Source: G965222535 sp965222535 (lineage in GTDB: Bacteria > Pseudomonadota > Gammaproteobacteria > HK1). From it: a stretch of DNA of 64,000 nt. The stretch lies in contig OZ244957.1 in NCBI GenBank assembly GCA_965222535.1, forward strand, positions 992,001-1,056,000, given 5' to 3'. Position numbers and translations under genes: made by a program. The notes beneath the pieces are model-generated. The model made no database searches and had not been told where the DNA came from. It worked only from the letters and a program-made list of their open reading frames with translations. This document shows, piece after piece, positions 35,141 to 43,610 of this stretch (positions are counted from its first letter, which is position 1; every line of letters begins with the position of its first letter).

Positions 35141-36265
35141 CAACGTTATATTGAAAGAGGAAAAAAAGAAGGTCGTGAAGACGATCTTTTGCTTAACGCC
35201 AGTAACCAAATTGGCGATGTAAAAAATGGATATCATGAATTTCCAGGCATACTATCTCTCAATCATTTGTCGAAGCGTTCTGGTGTAGATTATTTTTTAT
35301 TACGCCAAATTGTTACTCGTTCTAGTGACAGGTTTTACAAAAAATTTTCAATAAGAAAAAAATCTGGCGGCCGCCGATTTATTCACGTTCCTTTCCCAGG
35401 TCTAAGTAAAGTACAAAAATGGATACATCAACATATATTGACTCATAAGCGACCTCATGAGTCCAGTTTTGCATTTAGTCGAGGAGGTTCGATTGTTAAA
35501 TGTGCTGCAAAACATTCTGGTGCACGTTGGCTTATAAAAATGGATATAAAAGGTTTTTTTGAATCAATATCTGAAATTCAGGTTTATCGCGTTTTCAAAA
35601 GTATAGGCTATCAACCTCTTGTCACTTTTGAGCTTGCGCGAATATGCACTGTTCCTGTTTCAGCTGAATTTAGTCCTCGTAGAGGTGATTCTGTCTGGAG
35701 GGTAAACAAGTACAACAAAAAAATCCCCTCGTACTCCGCAAAGATTATGGGATATTTACCACAAGGGGCACCTACAAGCCCTATGTTATCGAATTTAGTC
35801 ATGGTGGATGTAGATCATAGAATTACAAATATCGCAAATAAATTTGGCCTAACATATACACGCTATAGTGATGATTTTACGTTTTCTACGCGATCCAATC
35901 AGTTTGATCGTATAAAAGCAAGCGATTTAGTTAAGCAGATAGGTGTACTATTGCATGCTAATGGTTTTCGGCCACAACACAGAAAAACCTTGGTTGTCCC
36001 TCCTGGTTCCAGAAAAATAGTCTTAGGACTTCAAGTTGATGGTGCTGTGCCAACTCTTAGGCGAGAGTTTAAAGATAATTTACGCCAACATCTGTATTAT
36101 TTAGAAAAATTCGGCCCTCATGATCATTCAGAAAGAAGAAAATTTGAAAGCATGTGGGGCATGAAACGTCATATTAAAGGCCTAATTGATTTCTCTAAGA
36201 TGGTTGATCATTCATATGCTGAAAAAATGCTCTTGAAATTCAATTCAATCGAATGGCCAATTTAA
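35129..36265 (+). CDS. retron reverse transcriptase
   Basis: 378 residues. RT motifs in order: FSIRKKSGGRRFIHVPFPG (RT1-2 region, 73-91), WLIKMDIKGFFESI (134-147, first catalytic Asp at 139), LPQGAPTSPMLSNL (210-223), YTRYSDDFTFS (243-253 with catalytic YSDD at 246-249), then KTLVVPPGSRKIVLGLQVDG (286-305) in the thumb. No maturase or integrase domain is fused, and the short length and LGLxVDG region fit retron RTs, not group II intron RTs. The start at ATG 35129 has GGAG 9 bases upstream and lies inside the predicted a2 arm. The region is strongly AT-rich. It probably makes a multicopy single-stranded DNA that controls the upstream effector. Confidence 0.9.
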   Translation: MWHPQRYIERGKKEGREDDLLLNASNQIGDVKNGYHEFPGILSLNHLSKRSGVDYFLLRQIVTRSSDRFYKKFSIRKKSGGRRFIHVPFPGLSKVQKWIHQHILTHKRPHESSFAFSRGGSIVKCAAKHSGARWLIKMDIKGFFESISEIQVYRVFKSIGYQPLVTFELARICTVPVSAEFSPRRGDSVWRVNKYNKKIPSYSAKIMGYLPQGAPTSPMLSNLVMVDVDHRITNIANKFGLTYTRYSDDFTFSTRSNQFDRIKASDLVKQIGVLLHANGFRPQHRKTLVVPPGSRKIVLGLQVDGAVPTLRREFKDNLRQHLYYLEKFGPHDHSERRKFESMWGMKRHIKGLIDFSKMVDHSYAEKMLLKFNSIEWPI

Positions 36266-36519
36266 TATTTCTCGCAAGTCGGTATGAGGGTGAATGAAGG
36301 CAATATAACAAGCACACATAGCTAAAGTCCCTTCGTCACTTTTGGGAAACAGCATTTTCGAGGATTCTGGAGATAGGATTGTCAAAATCATTCCGTGGCA
36401 AACTACCGCAGAATGTTATTGACCTGTCGCAATAAGCACTGCCACTACCCGGCCCGTCATAGTAGAGGGCGGGGCTCTGGAAATACGGCGGGCAGTGCTC
36501 TGGAAATGCAGCGGGCGCT

Positions 36520-36873
36520 TCAGAAGCCATCCGCATCATTGCCGTTCGCCGTGTTCTCACTCGCTTTTCCGCCGCGGCAGCGCGGCGATTGCGGCGCGGA
36601 CTTAAGCGCGAGTTGGCTCCAAGCCGCTGCGGTATAGGTATGCAGGGCGAGGGCATGGATGCCGGCCTGCAACTCTTCTGCTAACAGCCGGTACACCAGC
36701 CGATGCTGCGCGACCGGCGTCTGATCGTTAAAAGCGTGCGCTACCACGGTTATCTTAAAATGCGACTCCGAGCCCTGCGGCACGTTATGCTGCTGACTCT
36801 CGTTGACAACCTCAAGGTAGATCGGTTTTAACCGCTCGGTAAGTTTTTGTTCCAGTTGCTGTTGTATGGACAT
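36520..36873 (-). CDS. bolA: BolA family protein
   Basis: 117 residues with the class II KH-like BolA fold: KLTERLKPIYLEVVNESQQH, GSESHFKITVVAHAF, the conserved H in AQHRLVYRLLAEELQAGIHA and LALHTYT. BolA proteins bind monothiol glutaredoxins and iron-sulfur clusters or act as DNA-binding regulators. After LALHTYTAAAWSQL the tail is a low-complexity polar stretch of about 25 residues that is not part of the family core. No glutaredoxin gene is adjacent. 36266-36519 upstream of the retron end contains only degraded repeat-like bases (two GCTCTGGAAAT units). Confidence 0.9.
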   Translation of the reverse strand: MSIQQQLEQKLTERLKPIYLEVVNESQQHNVPQGSESHFKITVVAHAFNDQTPVAQHRLVYRLLAEELQAGIHALALHTYTAAAWSQLALKSAPQSPRCRGGKASENTANGNDADGF

Positions 36874-36995
36874 GACGTATAAGGGAATGTGAGGTGTTGA
36901 AGACCTGCCCTGCGGGCAGGGCAGCGCTGTAGCTCAAACAGCCCGTGTCGCCGGCTGTCCGAGGTTCAAAGCGATAAAAAATACCACAATGACGC

Positions 36996-37982
36996 TCAAC
37001 TGCCAACAAAAGATGCGCCACTGGCAATAGCAGCGATGGATTGTTGCAGAATGCGTTTGAGGGTATTGGTCGCATCGGGTTGCGAGGGATCGACAGGGAT
37101 GTCGTTGGCGCGGCGGCGCAGCCAAGTGAGTTGACGGCGCGCCAACTGGCGCGTCGCGGCAATGCCTTTTTCCAGCAGCGCCGCGGCATCGGATTGCTGA
37201 TCCAGCACTTGCAGCGCCTGACGGTAACCAACGGCGCGCATTGAAGGTAGCTGTGGGTGCAGCCGATAACGCCGTCTGAGCGCAGCCAACTCGTTCAGCA
37301 AACCGTCATCCAGCATCCGCCTGAAGCGCAGCGCGATACGCTGATGCAGTTGTTCTCGCGTTGGCGATTGCAGCACCAATGAGATGATCGGGTACGGTAA
37401 GCGGTGGTCGTGTTGCTGCGCGAGGAGCACCGATGGCAACTGACCGCTCAGCTGACATATCTCCAGAGCGCGCTGAATGCGCTGCGCATCGTGATGATGG
37501 ATGCGCTCTGCGCTGATTGGATCGAAAGCGCGCAAGCGGGCGTGCAGCGCAGGCCAGCCCAGCCGCTCGGCTTCGGCGTTGAGCCTTGCTCGCAATCGCG
37601 CATCCGCCGCCGGTAACGCTGACAAGCCGCATTCCAAGGCGTGGAAGTACAAGCGGGTACCGCCGACCAGCAGCGGCAGCCGTCCTTGGCGGTGGATCCT
37701 GGCTATCGCAGCCAGCGCATCGAGACGAAACTCGGCAACCGAGTAGGGCTGATCTGGGTCGCGGATATTGACCAACTGATGGGGTGTCTGCACCAGAGTC
37801 TCAGCACTCGGTTTACCGCTACCGATGTCGAGTCCACGGTACACCATCACCGAATCGACGCTGATGATCGACAACGGCAGCGTGCTCGCTAAGGCGATCG
37901 CGAGTTCGGTTTTACCGCTCGCAGTCGCTCCCAGCAGAAAAATGATGGGGCGTTTGGCAGCGCTTACTTCAGGGACAGCCAT
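36996..37982 (-). CDS. miaA: tRNA dimethylallyltransferase
   Basis: 328 residues: P-loop GATASGKT near the N-terminus, SVDSVMVYRGLDIGSGKP, LVGGTRLYFHALECGLS, and MRAVGYRQALQ with ATRQLARRQLTWLR at the C-terminus. It transfers an isopentenyl group from DMAPP to A37 of UNN-decoding tRNAs. Its start lies 19 bases inside the mutL end, giving the mutL-miaA order known from many gammaproteobacteria, where hfq usually follows; hfq is absent here and bolA comes next on the same strand after a 122-base gap. Confidence 0.97.
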   Translation of the reverse strand: MAVPEVSAAKRPIIFLLGATASGKTELAIALASTLPLSIISVDSVMVYRGLDIGSGKPSAETLVQTPHQLVNIRDPDQPYSVAEFRLDALAAIARIHRQGRLPLLVGGTRLYFHALECGLSALPAADARLRARLNAEAERLGWPALHARLRAFDPISAERIHHHDAQRIQRALEICQLSGQLPSVLLAQQHDHRLPYPIISLVLQSPTREQLHQRIALRFRRMLDDGLLNELAALRRRYRLHPQLPSMRAVGYRQALQVLDQQSDAAALLEKGIAATRQLARRQLTWLRRRANDIPVDPSQPDATNTLKRILQQSIAAIASGASFVGS

Positions 37983-39733
37983 CGGTTGAGACGCTCAGTG
38001 CTCAGCTCAACCATCGGCAGCGCGGCGGCATCACTGTTGCGCAACGCATTGAACAATATCGCTAGGCGTTGCGCTGCGGGCGTGGTGCTCTGATCGGCGA
38101 TATCCGCTAAAGCCTGCGCGATAGAGTCGTCGTACAGCGCATCATCTGGGTCTTGAGCAGCGCTATCGCTGCTCGGAGTGCGCGTCTGTACACTATCGCT
38201 CACTGCCTGAAGCACGCTAAGCGGTGCTACTCCGGCGAGGACGATCGGTACCTGGCGCAATGACACACTGGCTTCCCCAGTGCGGCGAATTTCCACCCCC
38301 AAGCGGCGCAGCGACTGCTCGGCATGCTCAACATAATCAGCGACCGCGGTGCTTACCTCATCCTGATACGGTAACAATAACGGGCGACTCGGTACGGGTG
38401 CTGCGCGCAGCACCTGGCGAGCATGGATGACAGCGGCGGCGCAGTGGTCAAGTAACCAGTAGCGGTCGTCGCTGCTGATGATCGCATGACGTGCAAGCAA
38501 CAGGACAATGGTGGGCGGCGCGCCCATGGGGAACGCTTTTGCGTGCGAGCGCGCGCCCACCGCCGCTACAGAGGCGCTGGGGGCGGGCCACTTTTGTGGC
38601 TGGACATCGTGTACCTGCAGTAACTGTGACTGCTCGGAATCGGTGTACGGTATGGTCGCGCTGCCGAAAGCATCACGGTAGCCTCCGCCATCACCGCCCA
38701 CTACCGACAGCGGTACGCCGTCCAACTGCTGGCGCAAGCGGCGATGGACAAAATCATGCACCAGCCGCGCTTCGTGGAAGCGCACCTCATGTTTCGTCGG
38801 ATGAACGTTGACATCAACCTGCGCTGACGGCAATTCGAGAAACAGTACATACCCCGGGTAGCGGCCTTCATCGATAACCCCCTGATACGCCAACCGCAGA
38901 GCATGGCGTATTAGCGGGTCACGTACGGGGCGTTGGTTGATATAGAACAACTGCAGATCAGCGTAAGCGCGCCCCACCGCTGCAGTGCTCGCCCAGCCGT
39001 GGAGGCGCAAGCTCTGTGCTTGCACCTCCACCCGCAGCACATTATCGGTGAACGCTTTGCCGCATACACGGGTTAAACGGTTGAGCATCGCGCTACTGGT
39101 CGCCGCCGTTGGCAGATTGTACAGGCTGCGATCGTGGTGGTTGAGGCGCCATTCGATGTCAAAGCGGCACAGCGAGAATTGGCGCACCACGTCACGGATG
39201 CGTCCAAGTTCAGTGCGCTCGCTGCGCAAAAACTTACGCCGCGCTGGGGTGTTGAAAAACAGCTCTCGCACGCTGACGGAAGTGCCACGGGGATGCGCTA
39301 TCGGCACTGCCGGGCCTTCGCTGTTGCCGCCATTATGCGCCACGCGTGCGCCATGCTCACAGCCATCGCCGCAACTGACCAATTCCAGACGAGAAACCGC
39401 CGCGATGCTGGGTAGTGCCTCGCCGCGGAATCCCAAGGTTGCGATCTGTTCCAGATCGCTTGCGCATTCGACTTTGCTGGTGGCATGGCGATCGAGCGCC
39501 AGCGATAATTCAGCAGCGGGAATGCCGCTGCCATCGTCGCGTATGCGAATAAGGCCGCAGCCACCGCCTTCGATATCGATCTGGATGCGCTTTGCATTGG
39601 CGTCAAGAGCGTTTTCGATCAGCTCTTTGACCACCGAAGCCGGACGTTCAACTACCTCTCCCGCGGCGATCTGGTTGGCAAGCGCCAATGGCAAATGTTT
39701 AATTGCCCGCGCTCGGAGGGGAGAATCAGCCAT
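37964..39733 (-). CDS. mutL: DNA mismatch repair protein MutL
   Basis: 589 residues. The GHKL ATPase domain carries NQIAAGEVVERPASVVKELI, ENALDANAKRIQI, DDGSGI, HATSK and TLGFRGEALPSIAAVS. The middle domain has VDVNVHPTKHEVRF. The C-terminal dimerisation domain (about 400-589) follows a variable linker. It lacks an evident DQHA(x)2E(x)4E endonuclease motif (here LLDHCAAAVIHARQVL), so it is expected to depend on MutH or other nicking, as in enterics. Overlaps miaA. Confidence 0.96.
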   Translation of the reverse strand: MADSPLRARAIKHLPLALANQIAAGEVVERPASVVKELIENALDANAKRIQIDIEGGGCGLIRIRDDGSGIPAAELSLALDRHATSKVECASDLEQIATLGFRGEALPSIAAVSRLELVSCGDGCEHGARVAHNGGNSEGPAVPIAHPRGTSVSVRELFFNTPARRKFLRSERTELGRIRDVVRQFSLCRFDIEWRLNHHDRSLYNLPTAATSSAMLNRLTRVCGKAFTDNVLRVEVQAQSLRLHGWASTAAVGRAYADLQLFYINQRPVRDPLIRHALRLAYQGVIDEGRYPGYVLFLELPSAQVDVNVHPTKHEVRFHEARLVHDFVHRRLRQQLDGVPLSVVGGDGGGYRDAFGSATIPYTDSEQSQLLQVHDVQPQKWPAPSASVAAVGARSHAKAFPMGAPPTIVLLLARHAIISSDDRYWLLDHCAAAVIHARQVLRAAPVPSRPLLLPYQDEVSTAVADYVEHAEQSLRRLGVEIRRTGEASVSLRQVPIVLAGVAPLSVLQAVSDSVQTRTPSSDSAAQDPDDALYDDSIAQALADIADQSTTPAAQRLAILFNALRNSDAAALPMVELSTERLNRWLSLK

Positions 39734-39794
39734 GTGTCAGAGAGCCCCGATTGGGAGCAGGGTGGTTTGTGTCAGCAGCGCCGCACTGCATATA

Positions 39795-39968
39795 CTCTAG
39801 GCTACTTGGAGACACAGGAAGGGGGGTATAACCAATCCTTTATAGCCAGAAGCAATAAACGAAGCTATCCCAGAGCATCAAACAGCGCAAAATGCAGGGT
39901 ATCAAGACAGAGCCAAGACCTTGCTGGGGCAGGGGCTTGCGGGGAAAAGAGTGTCATTTTATTTTTAA
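39795..39968 (+). repeat. interspersed repeat, module B copy
   Basis: CTACTTGGAGACACAGGAAG, GTATAACCAATCCTTTATAG, CCAGAAGCAATAAACGAAGC, TATCCCAGAGCATC, AAAATGCAGGGTATCAAG, GAGCCAAGACCTTGCTGGGG, and TGTCATTTTATTTTTAATC. It lies between divergent mutL (starting leftward) and the aspS stop, and its AT-rich end runs into the last codons of aspS. Nearest relative at 4.56-4.73 kb. Confidence 0.8.
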
Positions 39969-41741
39969 TCAGGACTCCAGCACCCGCAGCGATAATTCAC
40001 GCAACTGAGCGGGCGCGATCGGTTGCGGTGCACCGGTCAGCGGATCATTCGCCGTTTGGGTCTTCGGAAACGCGATGACGTCGCGAATCGAGGTTGCGCC
40101 GGTCATCAGCATCACCAGACGGTCAAGGCCGAACGCAATTCCGCCATGCGGCGGGCAACCGTAGCGCAATGCGTCCAGCATAAAGCCGAAGCGATGCTGG
40201 ATCTCTTCCTCAGCAAGCCCCAACGCACGAAACACCGCCTGCTGCACCTGCACATCGTGAATGCGTACCGAGCCGCCACCGATTTCGCTGCCATTTAGTA
40301 CCATATCGTAAGCGTTTGAGCGCAGTGCGGCGGGACGTGCCAGGATGGCTTCTGGATCGTCAGTGTCTGGCGCAGTGAATGGATGGTGTAAAGCCGTGTA
40401 GCGCTTATCGCCCGCACTCCATTCAAACATCGGAAAATCGGTGACCCACAAAATCCGAAAGCGGTCTTCAAGAAGCCCCCTATCTTCTCCCAGTCGGGTG
40501 CGCAAAGCACCCAAAGAGGCGTTGACGGTAGCGTTTTTGCCCGCGCCGAAGAATACCAAGTCACCGTTTTGGGCACCGCAGCGCGCAAGCACGGCGGCTA
40601 AGGTTTGCGCATCGATAAACTTGACAATGGGGGATTTCAAACCGTCAGCGCCAAGCGCCAGATTGTGGATCTTGATATAAGCCAGACCTTTGGCACCATA
40701 GCGCCCAACAAAAGCGGTCAGCTCATCAATTGCCGAGCGCGGCAGTTGCTCGCCCTGCGGAACCTTCAGGGCGGCTACCCGGCTATCGCGTTCATTGGCT
40801 GGGTCAGCGAATACTTTAAACGAGCAGTGCGCGACCAGATCGTCGATGGCGGTCAGTTGCAGTGGGTTGCGTAAATCAGGGCGATCAGTGCCGTAAAGAC
40901 GCATCGCATCATCATAGCGCAGACGCATAAAAGGCTGTGGCAGATCGACCGCCAGCACATTACGAAATACGCTGACGATCAGATCCTCCATCTGCGCCAT
41001 GATCTGTTCGCCGCCAAGGAACGAGGTCTCCACGTCTAATTGGGTGAACTCTGGTTGGCGATCGGCGCGCAGGTCCTCATCACGAAAACAGCGCACGATT
41101 TGGTAGTAGCGTTCCATGCCGGCCATCATCAGCAGCTGCTTAAATATCTGCGGGGATTGCGGTAGCGCAAAGAACGCGCCTTTGTGGGTGCGCGAGGGCA
41201 CCAGATAGTCGCGCGCGCCTTCAGGAGTAGCCAGAGTCAGCATTGGGGTTTCAATGTCGATATAGCCAGCGTTATCCAAATAACGGCGTATCGTAGCAAT
41301 GATCTTCGCTCGCATAGCGAGCCGGTTATGCATCTGCGGTCGTCTTAGATCGAGGTATCGATAGCGCAGCCGGGTCTCTTCATTTACGTCCTGCTCATCA
41401 TGGTGAAAGGGGGGGAGATCGGCGGTATTCAACACTTCGAGCTGTGTCCCTTCAACCTCAATGCGGCCCGTTTGCAACTCATTATTGACGGTCCCCTCAG
41501 GGCGTGGGCGCACCATCCCGGTGATGCGCAAAACGTATTCGCTGCGCACTTGTTGTGCGCTCTCGAAGGTCGCGGGAGATGCAATATCTGGGTTATAGAC
41601 AACCTGTACTACACCGCTGCGATCACGTAAGTCGATAAATATCACACCCCCGTGGTCGCGCCGCCGATTGACCCAACCGCACAGCGTAACGGCGTTATTG
41701 GCATCGGTCATGCTGACTCGACCGCAAAAATGCGAACGCAT
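39969..41741 (-). CDS. aspS: aspartate--tRNA ligase
   Basis: 590 residues, bacterial-type AspRS. The OB-fold anticodon domain starts MRSHFCGRVSMTDANNAVTL and has CGWVNRRRDHGGVIFIDLRD. Class II motifs follow: motif 1 IDIETPMLT, motif 2 FRDEDLRADRQPEFTQLD, the GAD insertion domain (about 285-425), and motif 3 GIAFGLDRLVMLMTG. It charges tRNA-Asp, or tRNA-Asp/Asn if Asn-tRNA is made by transamidation, which cannot be decided here. The fmdB-type gene lies upstream, a pairing common in gammaproteobacteria. Confidence 0.97.
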   Translation of the reverse strand: MRSHFCGRVSMTDANNAVTLCGWVNRRRDHGGVIFIDLRDRSGVVQVVYNPDIASPATFESAQQVRSEYVLRITGMVRPRPEGTVNNELQTGRIEVEGTQLEVLNTADLPPFHHDEQDVNEETRLRYRYLDLRRPQMHNRLAMRAKIIATIRRYLDNAGYIDIETPMLTLATPEGARDYLVPSRTHKGAFFALPQSPQIFKQLLMMAGMERYYQIVRCFRDEDLRADRQPEFTQLDVETSFLGGEQIMAQMEDLIVSVFRNVLAVDLPQPFMRLRYDDAMRLYGTDRPDLRNPLQLTAIDDLVAHCSFKVFADPANERDSRVAALKVPQGEQLPRSAIDELTAFVGRYGAKGLAYIKIHNLALGADGLKSPIVKFIDAQTLAAVLARCGAQNGDLVFFGAGKNATVNASLGALRTRLGEDRGLLEDRFRILWVTDFPMFEWSAGDKRYTALHHPFTAPDTDDPEAILARPAALRSNAYDMVLNGSEIGGGSVRIHDVQVQQAVFRALGLAEEEIQHRFGFMLDALRYGCPPHGGIAFGLDRLVMLMTGATSIRDVIAFPKTQTANDPLTGAPQPIAPAQLRELSLRVLES

Positions 41742-41844
41742 CGTGGTTATCCTAGTTTGAGTATCAGCCGATCAAATAGCGAGAGCTGCTTAGCCGGGTA
41801 ATAGCTATAGCTTGTCGTTGGCGCGTTGAAGCGCAGCAACGAGC

Positions 41845-42225
41845 TTAATCCTTGCTGCTGGATGCAGCGGCTTTATCGGCAGCCGTGGTTTTTGTTTTGG
41901 AATCGCTTTCAGTGGTGGAAGCTTTTGGTTGGGTGTCTTTTTTGGTGTCTTGTTGGGTGTCTTTTTGGGCCTCGCTTGTTGATGCGTCAGCGGTCGGCTT
42001 GTCACTTTTATCCTCATCTTTTGATTTGGCTTTGCTTTTATCGGAGTCACGAAAATCGGTTACGTACCAGCCAGAGCCCTTGAGATGAAAGGCTGCGGCA
42101 GAGATCAGTTTTTGCAACGCAGGTTCTCCGCAAGAGGGGCACTCACGCATCGGTTGCTCACTGAATTTCTGAATAAATTCATGCCGCACGTTGCAAGCGC
42201 TGCATTGGTATTCATAAATCGGCAT
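41845..42225 (-). CDS. FmdB-family zinc ribbon protein
   Basis: 126 residues beginning MPIYEYQCSACNVRHEFIQK, the standard FmdB start. Zinc ligands C8, C11 and CPSCGE near residue 34-37 are visible. The FHLKGSGWYVTDF motif ends the conserved part at about residue 57. The remainder is a long Lys/Asp/Ser/Thr-rich disordered tail, with lysine and threonine repeats. The molecular role is unknown, although the gene next to aspS is widespread. It is the likely first gene of an fmdB-aspS operon. Confidence 0.9.
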   Translation of the reverse strand: MPIYEYQCSACNVRHEFIQKFSEQPMRECPSCGEPALQKLISAAAFHLKGSGWYVTDFRDSDKSKAKSKDEDKSDKPTADASTSEAQKDTQQDTKKDTQPKASTTESDSKTKTTAADKAAASSSKD

Positions 42226-42331
42226 TCATTGCTCCATATAGGGTTGGATGAAAATGTTTTGCGCGCACAACAAGGGGGGGCTTTGTGACCGCGGCTCCCC
42301 AAGGCGTTTTGCGCCGCATCAAGCCGCTCAG

Positions 42332-43426
42332 CTAACTTGTCGCTGCCGCAACGGTCGCCGCCATGCGGCTGAACTGCTCTGAAGCCTCTTTGACCAGCTC
42401 AGCGATAATGTCCGCCGTTGGCGCAAAGCGCGCCAGCGGGGCACCTTGCCCGGCCCACATTGCAAGGAAATCCACATTGTCGCTGCCAGCGGCGGTGCGC
42501 AGGCAGTCAAATAGCGAATACTGCGCTGAAAACGGCAGCAACTGGTCAGCATGGGGTGTCATTTCATCGATATACCGCGTACGAAAACCGCGTGCTGGTC
42601 GACCCGAGATGACGCTTGTTATGACGGTATCCTGATCCGAGCAATCCAGCACCCGGCGGCGCCACGGTTCAGCGATCGGGCTTTCGTGCGCCGCCAGAAA
42701 AGCGGTGCCCATCTGCACTCCAGAAGCGCCCAAGGCCATCGCCGCTGCGATCCCGCGCCCATCCATAATACCGCCGGCGGCGATGACCGGTACCGATACC
42801 GCATCAACGACTTGCGGAATAAGCGCCATACCGCCGATCAGCGATTGTTGCCAGTGCCCCTGAAAAGTACCGCGATGACCGCCCGCTTCAGCGCCTTGGG
42901 CAACGATCACATCAACCCCCGCCTGATCGAGAGCACGTGCTTCAGAGACCGTTGTGGCGGTGCCGATGATAATGATACCTTTGCGCTTGAAGGCCTTCAG
43001 TGTATTCGCTGGAGGGATGCCTAAATGGAAGCTGAATATGGGCACTCGCTCCTCCAGCAACACCGCTGTTTGCTTTTGGAAAGGGCCGAACAGCGTACGC
43101 GGCTCAGGGGGATCCGTGATTCCCAGCTCATTTAGGTACGGCTTCATCAGATCACAAACTTTTTTCTCACGCGCCTTGTCAGCCACGTAGCGTTCGTGAT
43201 CGGGGACAAACAGATTCACCCCGTAGGGTTTGTTGGTGAATGAGCGGATCCTGCTTATCGACTCGCGCAATTCCTCGGGCGGTATAGATGCGGCACCTAA
43301 GGAACCCATGGCGCCGGTATTGGATACCGCCGCTGTCATGCCAGGGTTAGTCGCCCCCGACATCGGGGCCATAACGATGGGGTGCTCAATTCTGAGCAGG
43401 TCACACAGACGACGGTCAGGCCACAT
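42332..43426 (-). CDS. nitronate monooxygenase-like FMN enzyme (2-nitropropane dioxygenase family)
   Basis: 364 residues from the ATG at 43426, chosen because AGGAG lies 8 bases upstream and MWPDRRLCDLLRIEHPIVMA is the family start. The FMN barrel is shown by PIVMAPMSGATNPGM, VDVIVAQGAEAGGHRGTF (containing the conserved H of the phosphate/active-site loop), VPVIAAGGIMDGRGIAAA and LGASGVQMGTAFLA. Such enzymes oxidise propionate-3-nitronate or related nitronates; the physiological substrate here is unknown. The next gene upstream is an acyl-CoA dehydrogenase on the same strand, with 184 bases between the starts and stops. Confidence 0.87.
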   Translation of the reverse strand: MWPDRRLCDLLRIEHPIVMAPMSGATNPGMTAAVSNTGAMGSLGAASIPPEELRESISRIRSFTNKPYGVNLFVPDHERYVADKAREKKVCDLMKPYLNELGITDPPEPRTLFGPFQKQTAVLLEERVPIFSFHLGIPPANTLKAFKRKGIIIIGTATTVSEARALDQAGVDVIVAQGAEAGGHRGTFQGHWQQSLIGGMALIPQVVDAVSVPVIAAGGIMDGRGIAAAMALGASGVQMGTAFLAAHESPIAEPWRRRVLDCSDQDTVITSVISGRPARGFRTRYIDEMTPHADQLLPFSAQYSLFDCLRTAAGSDNVDFLAMWAGQGAPLARFAPTADIIAELVKEASEQFSRMAATVAAATS

Positions 43427-43610
43427 AATATAGCTCCTGCGAATAAACGGAACATCCTTGAATAGCGCCGGCTTAGGGCTTAGCGGGCTGAGAGTCTGAG
43501 ATGAGTTTCGTCGACAATCCAGCGCCAGCGCAACAAAAAAACGTGGTTGCAACGATAGCCTCGGCGCAGCCACGGTGAAGGCTGCTATGCAGCCGCTTCA
43601 GCGGTAGGCT

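Noticed and set aside
35129..36265. Group II intron or diversity-generating retroelement RT
   Set aside because: No maturase/X-En domain, no intron RNA domain V-like hairpin downstream, and no template-repeat/variable-repeat pair; the effector and a1/a2 stem favour a retron.
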